Assembly (NCBI GenBank): GCA_032717465.1
Contig: JAVRFU010003718.1
Span: 3,088,445 to 3,152,444, forward strand
Direction: 5' to 3'
Origin: Coenobita brevimanus
Taxonomy: Eukaryota > Arthropoda > Malacostraca > Decapoda > Coenobitidae
DNA: 64,000 nucleotides
Each line of letters begins with the position of its first letter. Positions within the stretch are counted from its first letter, which is position 1. Positions 20,444 to 30,155 of the stretch are shown here, one piece after another. The translations under genes and the position numbers were made by a program. Below the pieces are notes generated by a model. It was not told where the DNA came from. It searched no databases and was given only the letters and a program-made list of their open reading frames with translations.

Positions 20444-22578
20444 TCTATCCATCTCTTGCCAGATGCCTGAATCCCGTTTGGGGTGGCCACAAACAAATCG
20501 CCTCCACGTTGCCTTGTCCCCGGAATTTCAACGCCCTGATACCAGCTAACACACCCCTCTCTCATATACTTCTCCATTCCATCCCTCCATCTCATCCTTA
20601 GCTTTCCCCTCCCTCTCCCCCCCTTCCACCTCACTCACATACACTCTCCTCGTCACTCTCTCACTCTCCATCCTCTCCACATGGCCAAACTACCTCAATG
20701 TGTTTCTCCCAACACTCCCTATCACATCCACATCCACATCACAATGCTCCTTCACTTCCTCATTGTCAGTCTGTCTCTCCATGTGACTCCACATGCTCCT
20801 CTTAAATAACTTATTTCCACTGCTCTCACTCTTGACCTGCGTCTCTCCAACAACATCCAAGCTTCATTTGCATAGTGTTACAGTTGGTATCACAATACTG
20901 TCATGTACTGTAGTAGCTTTTTCACTTCCATGCTCACCTCCCTATTTCTCATCACTGCTTTCAGTGAACCAACAACCTTCTTTCCCTACTGTACCCTTTC
21001 AAGCACTTCACCCTCTAAACTTCCATCCTCACTAATCACACTACCCAAGTACCTCAATGCACTCATGTTCTCCATATCCTCACCATCCAACCTCACTGTA
21101 CATTCTGTGACTTCATTCCTCTCAAACACCATAACTTTACTTTTGTTTACATTAACTTTCAGCTTCCTCCTCCCACACACTGTCCCAAATTAATTCACCA
21201 AACCTTGCAACTCCAATTCATCTTCACTCAACAATACTGTATCATCAGCAAACGGTAACACTGGAATCTTACAACCCCATCAATGTGATGCAGACATCAC
21301 ACAACCCTGTTTCAGTCCCACATTCAGATCAAAGAACTCACTCAGCTCACCATCCACTCGCACTGTAGCCCTAGCTAATTCGTACATACTCTTCACAGCA
21401 TTTAACAATTTCCTATCCACTCCATATATTCTTAATACCTTCCACATACCTTGCCTATCTATTCTGTCATAAGCTTTCTCCAAGTCCATGAAGGCACCAT
21501 ACACTTTCTTTCTTTTCTCAAGATACTTCACCACAAAACATCTTAAAACAAATATCTGATCTACATACCCTTTTCATTTCCTAAATCCCCCTCGTTCTTC
21601 TCCAACTACCTCCTCTGTCATATGCCTAACCCTATCAATGAGTATTCTACCATATATTTTACCAGTCACACTAAGAAGGCAAATAACACTATGGTTACCA
21701 CATACTTCTCTCTCCCCTTTTCCTTTGTATAAAGGAACAATTATACCTGATTTCCAGTCCTCCGGAAACCTTCCCTCTTCCCAAGCCAATCTACACAACT
21801 TCCTTAACCACCCCACAACAATCTCGCCCCCATACCTCAGCTTCTCACCACACACTCCATCAATTCCTGGGGCCTTTCCCAACTTGATATTCTTCATTGC
21901 TTCCACTACTTCCCTCCTACTGATCTCGTCCTCCCTCCTCTCATCTCTTCTTCTCCCAGCCATTCCCCAACCACATACACTCTCACTGCTCTCACTCTCT
22001 ACATTCAACAAATCCTCAAAGTGCTCTTTCCATCTCCTCAATTTCTCTCTCTTCTCCACCAACAATCTATTATTCCTATCTTTCACTCCTCTACTATTTC
22101 CCCTTTCACACAGCCTAACTTTCTTTAACTCCTTCCAAAACAATTTCTTACTCTCCCTCCATTTCACACTTACATTCCTCCCAAACTCTTCATCTACTTT
22201 CTTCTTACTCTCCTTCACTAGTCTCTTCACCTCCCTTCTCCTACTCACATATACCTAACTCCTCTCTCTCATCTTCTCCCCTACCTCTACTTACTAACCA
22301 TTCACTATATGCCTTCTTCTTTTGTTCCACAGCTCATTTCACCTCATCATTCCACCAAGCTGTCCCTTGCACACCCTTGCATCTCCTCCTCACTCCACAA
22401 ACCACCTCACATGCCGCGCCTATCTCTTCCGTGAATATTTTACGTCTTCCATCCCTTCCATCTGCTCTAGCTCATACCTTCCCAATCTGTCTTCCAATAT
22501 GCTCTTATACTCTGACATTTTCTCACTAACTTCCAAACTCTCCACTCTTCTCACAGGAGCTGTTTCCTCCTATCTTCT
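20444..22578 (-). mobile_element. RTE-like retrotransposon, second copy (copy B)
   Basis: This is the duplicate of 6991-9160. The tail is TCTATCCATCTC. The reverse transcriptase is split: 21574-22248 holds GKAPGIDGVCGEKL to GEERGGFRK, 21280-21534 holds AFMDLEKAYDRIDR to GLKQGCVMSA, and 20986-21180 holds the thumb region. The deletion around 21270-21290 has different endpoints from the one in copy A (7813-7876). Confidence 0.85.
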
Positions 22579-22820
22579 TTTTATGGGGTGGGGCAGTAAC
22601 CCACCACCAACCCTTTTAGTCGCATCGTACCACAAGCAGGGATACTGGGGGAGTATTCTTGAAACCCCCCTACCCCCAGGGGGGAGTGGTATCATATATT
22701 TTAGCTTGAAAACTTGCCGTTGACGGGCTCCTAGAACCCAACAAATATTTTATCATTAGCTACGTGTTCCATTATACGACTATGCCAAATTGAACCTGAC
22801 TGCTCGTATCCTTGGGGCCT

Positions 22821-24158
22821 CCCTGTATCAGGCAAACTGTAACAGCTACAGAAAAAGGTAAAGATACATAAGACTCACCAACTCATCCTCTTTCAAATAA
22901 AAGTATCCCCTCGTCTCCACGTGGTCCCGTCAATGAGTAAGGATAAATTAAAGTTCAATGGGTGATGGGAAGACGCTATACAAGTCGACCAGCTTTGCTC
23001 GCACCTAAAATCGTGACAGCTATACAAGTCGACTGGCGTATTGCGGATATACATTTTTTTTTCTCTCTCTCTCTCTCTCTCATTTTCCCTAATGCTTTCT
23101 ATTTCCTCATCTCCCACACTTTTGCTGAAAACTTTTTAGCTACTTCTATCATTCCTCATTTCACACTGATCACTAGACCTAATACATTATGCCACTCCTC
23201 TGGCCTCCCTATTCTTTATTTCTTCCCATTTCCTCTTCCATGGACAGTCTGGATTTCTTCCTGTAGCTCTCTTCTCCATTCTATAGTATTTCCACTACAT
23301 TATTAAGTGGTCAACCGTTCCTTCAAATGGGGTCACCTTCGTGCACACAATTTTCAGATCATATCACACCATCCTGCTATCTACCTATTTGCCCATTCAT
23401 CTGAATAATCCTGTTCATGTCATATACTGCATAACGATTTTTCAAGCCACCCTTCGCTCTTTCATTCACTCAGTTAAACTTCCTACATAACTGCATATAT
23501 CTGCCTTGATCACATAAATGCAGTTCTCCACACTGCTCCATTTCTGCCAGCCTGCCTATTCAGTCCCCTTATCTCTGAGGGCACACTGAGGGCACACTGT
23601 ATTAACCACCAACAAATCAATAACATAAAATACTTCGGTACACCTGCCAAATATTTCATCCTGTTGTAAGCTGTAAAGTGACATAAGCACAGTAAGGTGG
23701 AACTTATGTCACAAACACATGCGGTTATTTATTCTTAACACAGGTTATGTGCGGTTTTGAACGTCCTTTAATTCATATTAACATGGCACTTTGAGCCACA
23801 GATGCTCTTGACTTTTACTTATTTGTAACATTATAATACACGACGGAGGTATATAGACAATAACACACAATACGTTGTAGGTCCTCTTTCATTTTCATCC
23901 CTTTCCCATATGTTGTGGGTAACACCACAGTATTACACATTAAATACCTTTATATATTTAACCCCCACTGGTTCTGATAGTCTATAACAACAATCATGAC
24001 ACACTGTAACATCGCCAGGGTCGTTTCACAATTGTCCAACAATGCTTACACTGGTCTTGGGGTTGTGGCTTTGGATGTGGGGTGCTTGAACCGCTGGTCA
24101 CTCACTGGCCACGACTCCAGCTAATAACGGGGAAAAATAACTGTTTTCGAGTGTACAT
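22821..24158. other. Non-coding region with (CT)n
   Basis: No gene is recognised. A (CT)n run is at 23063-23083. A short segment around 23525-23590 (CTCCACACTGCTCCA, TGCCAGCCTGCCTATTCAG) matches the 3' end of the second RTE-like family seen at 54400. AGCTATACAAGTCGAC occurs twice near 22975 and 23020. The rest shows nothing interpretable. Confidence 0.5.
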
Positions 24159-24400
24159 CAGTGGTTCTTATCTCTTTTTGAGTCACGGACCCTTCGAGAA
24201 TCTGGTCAACGCTATCAACCGTTTCCCTACAAAAATGCACATAAGCACAATCGTAGCATTTTGCATGCAATGAATATACATTATTTTATTGAAAACTACC
24301 TCACGCAGTATATCACAAAGTATAAAACAGTCTTTACAAAGAATTATGCTTCTCACTCTTTTTCATGCAAAAACTAATGGCCATTCGAAAAAATGAAATA
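24159..24400 (+). mobile_element. Possible hAT-type MITE, left end
   Basis: CAGTGGTTCTTATCTCTTTT followed by TGAGTCACGGACCCTTCGAG resembles the common hAT terminus CAGTGGTTCT with the GGACCC subterminal motif. The matching right terminus (..CCACTG) and an 8 bp target duplication were not found, so this is a fragment or a decayed copy. Confidence 0.4.
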
Positions 24401-24580
24401 CATCCAACTTGAGCAAATTAAACAAAACAAAAAACTTTAGGTCTGCTCCAAAGTTCATTTCAATGAGAAAGTTGTTGTTGCTGTTTGGCTTGAATAAGAT
24501 GAAATTGTGGACTGGTCTTTCACAAGGCAACATGCATGTCATTGTTGACATCCAGTTCATTTCGACTTATCATTTGGATA

Positions 24581-24960
24581 CAGTAAACCCTCATTATACA
24601 ATGCCTCATTGTACGATATTTCGCTTATACAATGTCAAAATTTTAGTACCCTATGCCCACTATACAATGGGAACGATTTGCAACAACGATGGATCATCCG
24701 TGGCTCAGTGAACAGCCAATGTGCAAACGCAACAAAAACGTCCTCACACTGTCGGCATTAGACCACACACACTTGTCCACCGGTCCAGCCTCATTAGCTA
24801 GCCCTGCCCAGCCAGGCAGTTCTGACATTGATGAGTGAGGGCTGTGAGTCCCTGTGACTGTGAGGCCGAGTAGGGACCAATTCACCGTCAGGACGATTCC
24901 CCATCATTTATTTACGTATCAGTTTATTTAGCAAGTACACTAGTTTTTTAATTATGTAAG
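24581..24960 (+). mobile_element. Possible Tigger/pogo-like element, left end
   Basis: TA followed by CAGTAAACCCTCATTATACA and a series of TATACAATG units is typical of pogo/Tigger termini. No matching right end or transposase was found. A segment at 24878-24953 is repeated at about 25268-25345 (ATCAGTTTATTTAG, AAGTACACTAGTTTTTTA). Confidence 0.4.
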
Positions 24961-25402
24961 TTACAAAAGTGATGGTGGTTTATTGTTTATATAGTAAATG
25001 TAAAATATGGCATCAAATCATGGGCATTAAATGAAAAATAATAATATATTGAAACGTGAATCTGCTGATTTATGATCGATCCTTCATCTTAGCATAAGGC
25101 TACATACAAGACATTGGCATTTATATAAATGCCTAATTACCTTAAGTGAACGATCGACATACTTTCAAATTATACAAATAATCTTCATGTTACGTCTATA
25201 TAAATGTTTCGGGATATTTCGCCATCAAGTCAATTCGCCATCACAACAATAATGAGACAATTCGCCATCGGGACTTTTCGTCTTCAGGATGATTCCCCTT
25301 CGTTTATTTTCATATCAGTTTATTTAGGAAGTACACTAGTTTTTTAGTACTGTACTTGTACCTCTTCAAAGTCGTTTTAAAATATACCCAGGATGTTGTA
25401 GT
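24961..25402. other. Non-coding DNA with internal direct repeats
   Basis: AATTCGCCATC-type units recur around 25215-25270, next to the second copy of the GTTTATTTAG..GTACACTAG sequence. It has no coding potential of note. Confidence 0.4.
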
Positions 25403-27534
25403 TTATCTATCTATTGCCAGACGCCTCAGTCCCGTTTGGGGTGGCCACAAACAAATCGCCTCCAAGTCGCCCTGTCCCCCGCTATTTCACTCCCATGCTC
25501 CCAGCTCACCCCCCTCTCACATATACCTCTCCACCCCATCCTTCCATCTCATCCTCGGCCTCCCCCTCCCTCTTTCCCCCTCCACCTCACTCACATACAC
25601 TCTCTTCGTCAGTCTTTCACCCTCCATCCTCTCCACATGGCCAAACCACCTCAGTGTGTTCCTCATAACGCTTCCTATCACATCCACATCAACACCACAA
25701 CGCTCCTTTATATCCTCATTCGTCAGCCTGTCTCTCCATGTGACTCCACAGGCTCCTCTTAAATAACTCATTTCCACTGCTCTCACTCTTGACTTGTGTC
25801 CTTCCAACAACGTCCAAGCTTCACTTCCGTACGCTAGAGTTGGTATCACAATACTGTCATGTAGTAACTTTTTCACTTCCATGCTCACTTCCCTGTTTCT
25901 TATCACTGCTTTCAAGGAACCAGCAACCTTTCTTCCCTGCAGTACCCTTTCAAGCAATTCACCCTCCAAACCTCCATCCTTACTCATCACACTACCCAAG
26001 TACTTAAACGTACTCACATTTTCCAATTCCTCACCATCCAACCTCGCTGTACATTCACTGACTTCACCTCTCTCAAAGACCATCACTTTACTCTTCCCTA
26101 CATTCACCTTTAGATTCCGTTTCTTACACACTCTCCCAAACTCATCCACCAAGCCTTGCAGCTCCCCTTCGTCTTCACTCAACAACACAGTATCATCTGC
26201 AAACAACAGTACAGGGAGTTTCCAAACACTATCCTCTCTCACCATGGCCACTCCAACATCCACTACCCTACCTTGTACCTCTTTTATTACCCCATCCATG
26301 TACAGATTGAACAAGCATGGAGACATGACACATCCCTGTTTCAACCCAACCTTCAAAGAGAAAAATTCACTTAGTTCACCATCCACACGCACTGCAGCCT
26401 TCGCACCATCGTACATACTCTTCACAGCATTCAACAACTTTCCATCTACTCCATATATTCTTAACACTTTCCACAATCCTTGTCTATCCACCCTGTCATA
26501 TGCTTTCTCCAAATCCATAAATGCCGCATACAACTTCTTTCCCTTCTCTAGAAACTTTTCCACTAAAGATCTAAGAATGAATATCTGATCTACACAACCT
26601 CTTCCCTTCCTAAAGCCTCCCTGTTCTTCTCTAACTAATTTCTCTGTTCTTTCTCTAACTCTGTCAATAAGTATCCTACCATACACTTTTCCTATTATAC
26701 TAAGAAGACAAATGCCCCTATGGTTACCACACACTTCTTTTTCCCCTTTTCCTTTGTACAAGGAAATAATTATACCTGACTTCCAATCCTCCGGGACTCT
26801 ACCTTCCTCCCAGGCCAATCTGCACATCTTCCACATCCATTCTACTACTATCTCTCCCCCATGCTTCAGCATTTCACCACACACTCCATCAATTCCTGAG
26901 GCTTTCCCAGATTTAACTTTCTTCATTGCTTCCACAACTTCTATCCTACTGATTTCTTCCTGTCTTCTCACCTCCCTCCTTCTCCCAGCCATTCCCCAGC
27001 CACTTATACTCGCATTACTTCCATCCTCTACGTTCAACAATTCCTTAAAGTGTTCTCTCCATCTGCTCACTTTTTCTCCCTTCTCCACTAGTAGTCTACC
27101 GTTTTTATCTTTCACTCCCCTGCTAACTTCACTTCCACCCTGTCTTACTCTTTTCACCTCTCTCCAGAACATTTTCTTACAGTCCCTCCACTTTACACTC
27201 AAATTCCTTTCAAATTCCTCATCCACTCTCTTCTTACTCTCTCTTACTAATCTTTTCACCTCTCTCTTTCTTTCCACATATAACTCTCTCTTCCGCCTCT
27301 CAACCTCTTCCACGCCACTATTTCTCATCCATTCATTGTATGCTTTCTTCTTTTGTGCCACAGCCTGCTTCACCTCTTCAGTCCACCACGCTGTTCCTTG
27401 CACCCCCCTCCGTCTTCTCTTCCTTCCACACACCACATCACATGCTGCACATATTTCTTCTGTAAATATCTTACACACACCTTCCACGTCTCCCATCTGC
27501 GCCAATTCATATTTGCCCAATCGTTACTCCACTT
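25403..27534 (-). mobile_element. RTE-like retrotransposon C, 3' portion
   Basis: The tail TTATCTATCTATTGCCAGAC sits at the left. The element is continuous to 27534, where a second RTE copy is inserted, and resumes at 28990. It is the best preserved polymerase in the window. Compared with the 13.6 kb copy it differs by a few percent. Confidence 0.9.
25517..27520 (-). pseudogene. RTE-like polyprotein: linker, reverse transcriptase and C-terminal domain (near-intact)
   Basis: This is the longest real frame in the window, 667 codons. It contains GKASGIDGVCGEML (about 205-218; P changed to S), PEDWKSGIIISLYKGKG, motif A AFMDLEKAYDRVDR (333-346), motif B GLKQGCVMSP (392-401) and motif C LFADDTVLL (439-447). 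It ends in RWFGHVERME, then GRGRPRMRWKDGVERYM. Upstream the frame is closed by a TAA replacing a Glu codon just before RLGKYEL, so the endonuclease is cut off. Downstream a small indel near 25515 truncates the last 30 or so residues. The first in-frame ATG is internal and not a natural start. Confidence 0.9.
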
Positions 27535-27716
27535 CTCTCTTATCTATCTATCTATCTATTGCCAGACGCCTCAATCCCGTTTGGGATGGCCACAAACAAA
27601 TCGCCTCCAAGTCGCCCTGTCCCCCGCCATTTCACTGCCCTGCTCCCAACTCACACCCCCCGCTCTCATATACCTCTCCACCCCATCCCTCCATCTCATC
27701 CTCGGCCTCCCCTCCC

Positions 27717-28502
27717 TCATTCCCCCTCCACCTCACACACATACACCCTCTTCGTCAGTCTTTCACCCTCCATCCTCTCCACATGGCCAAACCACCTCAG
27801 TGTGTTCCTCATAACGCTTCCTATCACATCCACATCCACACCACAACGCTCCTTTATATCCTCATTCGTCAGCCTGTCTCTCCACCTGACTCCAGAGGCT
27901 CCGCTTAAATAACTCATTTCCACTGCTCTCACTCTTGACTTGTATCCTTCCAACAATGTCCAAGCTTCACTTCCGTACGTTAGAGTTTGTATCACAATAC
28001 TGTTATGTAGTAACTTTTTCACTTCCATGCTCACTTCCCTGTTTCTTATCACTGCTTTCAAGGAACCAGCAACCTTTCTTCCCTGCTGTACCCTTTCAAG
28101 CACTTCACCCTCCAAACCTCCATCCTTACTCATCACACTACCCAAATACTTAAACGTACTCACATTTTCCAATTCCTCACCATCTAACCTCGCTGTACAT
28201 TCACTAACTTCACCTCTCTCAAAGACCATCACTTTACTCTTCCCTACATTCACCTTTAGGTTCCGTTTCTTACACACTCTCTCAAACTCATCCACCAAGC
28301 CTTGCAGCTCCCCTTCGTCTTCACTCAACAACACAGTATCATCTGCAAACAACAGTACAGGGAGTTTCCAAACACTATTCTCTCTCACCAGGGCCACTCC
28401 AACATCCACTACCCTACCTTGTACCTCTTTTATTACCCCATTCATGTACAGATTGAACAACCATGGACACATGACACATCCCTGTTTCAAACCAACTTTC
28501 AA
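27717..28502 (-). pseudogene. RTE-like D: motif B to C-terminal domain
   Basis: The 261-codon frame covers GLKQGCVMCP (motif B with S to C), the YMNGVIKEV stretch, LFADDTVLL (motif C), FKYLGSVMS, LTYGSEAWTLLEG and RWFGHVERMEGERLTKRVYV. The upstream part (28512-28907) with GGFRKGRGCVDQIF and AFMDLEKAYDRVDR is separated by a frameshift near 28510 that also creates a stop next to ELS. Confidence 0.88.
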
Positions 28503-28511
28503 AGAGAAGAA

Positions 28512-28907
28512 TTAACTTAGTTCACGATCAACACGCAATGCAGCCTTCGCACCATCGTACATACTCTTCACAGCATTCAACAACTTCCCATCTACTCCAT
28601 ATATTCTTAACACTTTCCACAATCCTTGTCTATCCACCCTGTCATATGCTTTCTCCAAATCCATGAAAGCCGCATACAACTTCTTTCCCTTCTCTAGAAA
28701 CTTTTCCACTAAAGATCTAAGAATGAATATCTGATCTACACAACCTCTTCCCTTCCTAAAGCCTCCTTGTTCTTCTCCAACTAATTTCTCTGTTCTTTCT
28801 CTAACTCTGTCTATAAGTATCCTACCATACACTTTTCCTATTATACTAAGAAGACAAATGCCCCTATGATTACCACACACTTCTTTTTCCCCTTTTTCTT
28901 TGTACAA
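28512..28907 (-). pseudogene. RTE-like D: polymerase fingers and motif A
   Basis: The 131-codon frame has CGNHRGICLLSIIGKVYGRI, GGFRKGRGCVDQIFILRSLV and motif A AFMDLEKAYDRVDR, ending with ALRVDRELS where the 27717-28502 frame should follow. It starts at an internal Met (the YKEKG region), because upstream sequence is deleted. Confidence 0.85.
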
Positions 28908-28989
28908 GGGAATAATTATACCTGACTTCCACTCTCTTCTTACTCTCTCTTACTAATCTTTTCACCTCTGTCTTTCTTTCCACATATAA

Positions 28990-29525
28990 CTCTCTTATAC
29001 TCTGCCTTTTTCTCATCCTCCTGTAACCTTTCCACTCTCCTTGCAACTACTCCTTCCTCTCGTCTTTCCCTTCTTCTATTCCTCCAACTTTCTTGTACTT
29101 TAATTCTGACCATCACCAAGTAGTGGTCAGAAAGTCCACTCCCCCAACCTCTATACACTCTTTTGCATCCATTACACATCTCTCACATCCTCTCATCCAC
29201 ACACACATAATCAATCATTGCCTTCCTTTCTTCATTCAGTTCACCACCCACCCACCCCTTCTCATCACTCGCCATGTATATACCTGTGAATCATTTTTAT
29301 GCCTGAAGAGGGTATTGCCTATCACCAACCCCTCCCACCACAAAATGTCCACTAACGCACTCCCATTCTCATCTATCTCAGCAGGCACACCCCTTAACTC
29401 ACCAACTATTCCATCCACCTTCACATTCCCCAACTTTACCATTCATATCACCAATCAAAAAACACTCTCTCATTCCTTACAAACTTTTCTATGCAACACT
29501 TCTACATTTGTCCAGAACTCTTCTC
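28990..29525 (-). mobile_element. RTE-like retrotransposon C, 5' portion, cut by scaffold gap
   Basis: This continuation of copy C beyond nested copy D carries the linker (RVERLQEDEKKAEYKR), GWGSGLSDHYLVMVRI and part of the endonuclease (GNVKVDGIVGEL, VPAEIDENGSALVDI, GLVIGNTLFRHK). Several insertions of single bases break the frame. It ends at the N gap at 29526. Confidence 0.85.
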
Positions 29526-29625
29526 NNNNNNNNNNNNNNNNNNNNNNNNNNNNNNNNNNNNNNNNNNNNNNNNNNNNNNNNNNNNNNNNNNNNNNNNNNN
29601 NNNNNNNNNNNNNNNNNNNNNNNNN
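29526..29625. other. Assembly gap (100 N)
   Basis: Exactly 100 N, the usual placeholder for a gap of unknown size. It falls within RTE-like sequence on both sides, so repeat collapse is the likely cause. Order and distance across it are uncertain. Confidence 0.97.
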
Positions 29626-30070
29626 CCATGCTTCCCCTACTCCTTATCACAGCTTTCAGTGATTCAGCAACATTTCTCACCCATGTTTGGTACCCATTCA
29701 AGCAATTCCTTCCATCCCACTCAGCACACTACTTAAGTGCACTTGGATGCACTCTCATTCTCTTGTTTCTCACCATCCAGCCTTACTGTGTATATTGTGA
29801 CTTCTTTTCCCTCAAGACCATAGTTTGACTCATATATACATTCTCTTTTAGATTCAATTTCCTACATACATACCCAGACTCATTCACCAAGCATTGCAGT
29901 TCTACATTCATCCCTCTGACAATACAGTATCATCAGCAAGCAATAGTTCCGGAGGAGTTTCCACTTCATTTACCCTCTCTTGTTAGACACTCCAGTATAT
30001 TCACATCCCTGCCTATTATCTCTTTTATAACATCCATCATATACAAATTGAACTACCACAGAGACATGAC
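29626..30070 (-). pseudogene. Old RTE-like relic (thumb to motif C region)
   Basis: Reading the minus strand, the sequence follows the order of the RTE-like copies: the CATGCTTCCCCTACTCCTTA equivalent of the thumb, CACCATCCAGCCTTACTG, the NNTVSS-antisense string CAGTATCATCAGCAAGCAAT (the antisense of the ADDTV motif), then CATATACAAATTGAAC. It is far more diverged than copies C and D, with multiple stops. Confidence 0.7.
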
Positions 30071-30155
30071 ATGCAGAAACATGACACAAGGTGACATGAC
30101 ACACAGAAGCATGGCACAAGGTATGACAGAGAGGCATGACACAAGGAGGCATGAG
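30062..30155 (+). repeat. Short GACATGACACAAGG-type tandem repeat
   Basis: Units such as ACATGACACAAGGTGACATG and GGCATGACACAAGGAGGCAT recur five to six times with period of about 16-22 bases. Confidence 0.7.

Larger units (their letters stand above)
15432..22820 (+). repeat. Segmental duplication, copy B
   Basis: This is the direct partner of 1-9402, with the same order of retrotransposon fragments, fold-back element and CR1 relic. It lacks the piggyBac-like insertion of copy A and retains a single TTAA at 19720-19723. It also differs by a separate deletion near 21270-21290 inside the second RTE-like copy. Homology ends at 22820, after which copy B runs into CCCTGTATCAGG and copy A into TTTACGACAAGC. 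Confidence 0.95.
27544..28989 (-). mobile_element. RTE-like retrotransposon D nested in copy C
   Basis: It is flanked by CTCTCTTAT at 27535-27543 and again at 28990-28998, a 9 bp target-site duplication. The 3' tail (CTAT units) adjoins the left duplicate and the 5' end is truncated at the right, as expected for target-primed insertion. Copy C resumes exactly at the right duplicate. An internal deletion near 28930 joins the PEDWKSG region to the basic linker, removing roughly 440 bp relative to copy C. Confidence 0.85.

Noticed and set aside
26712..27908. 398-codon plus-strand frame
   Set aside because: Antisense of the RTE-like reverse transcriptase, running across the nested insertion junction. 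Not a gene.
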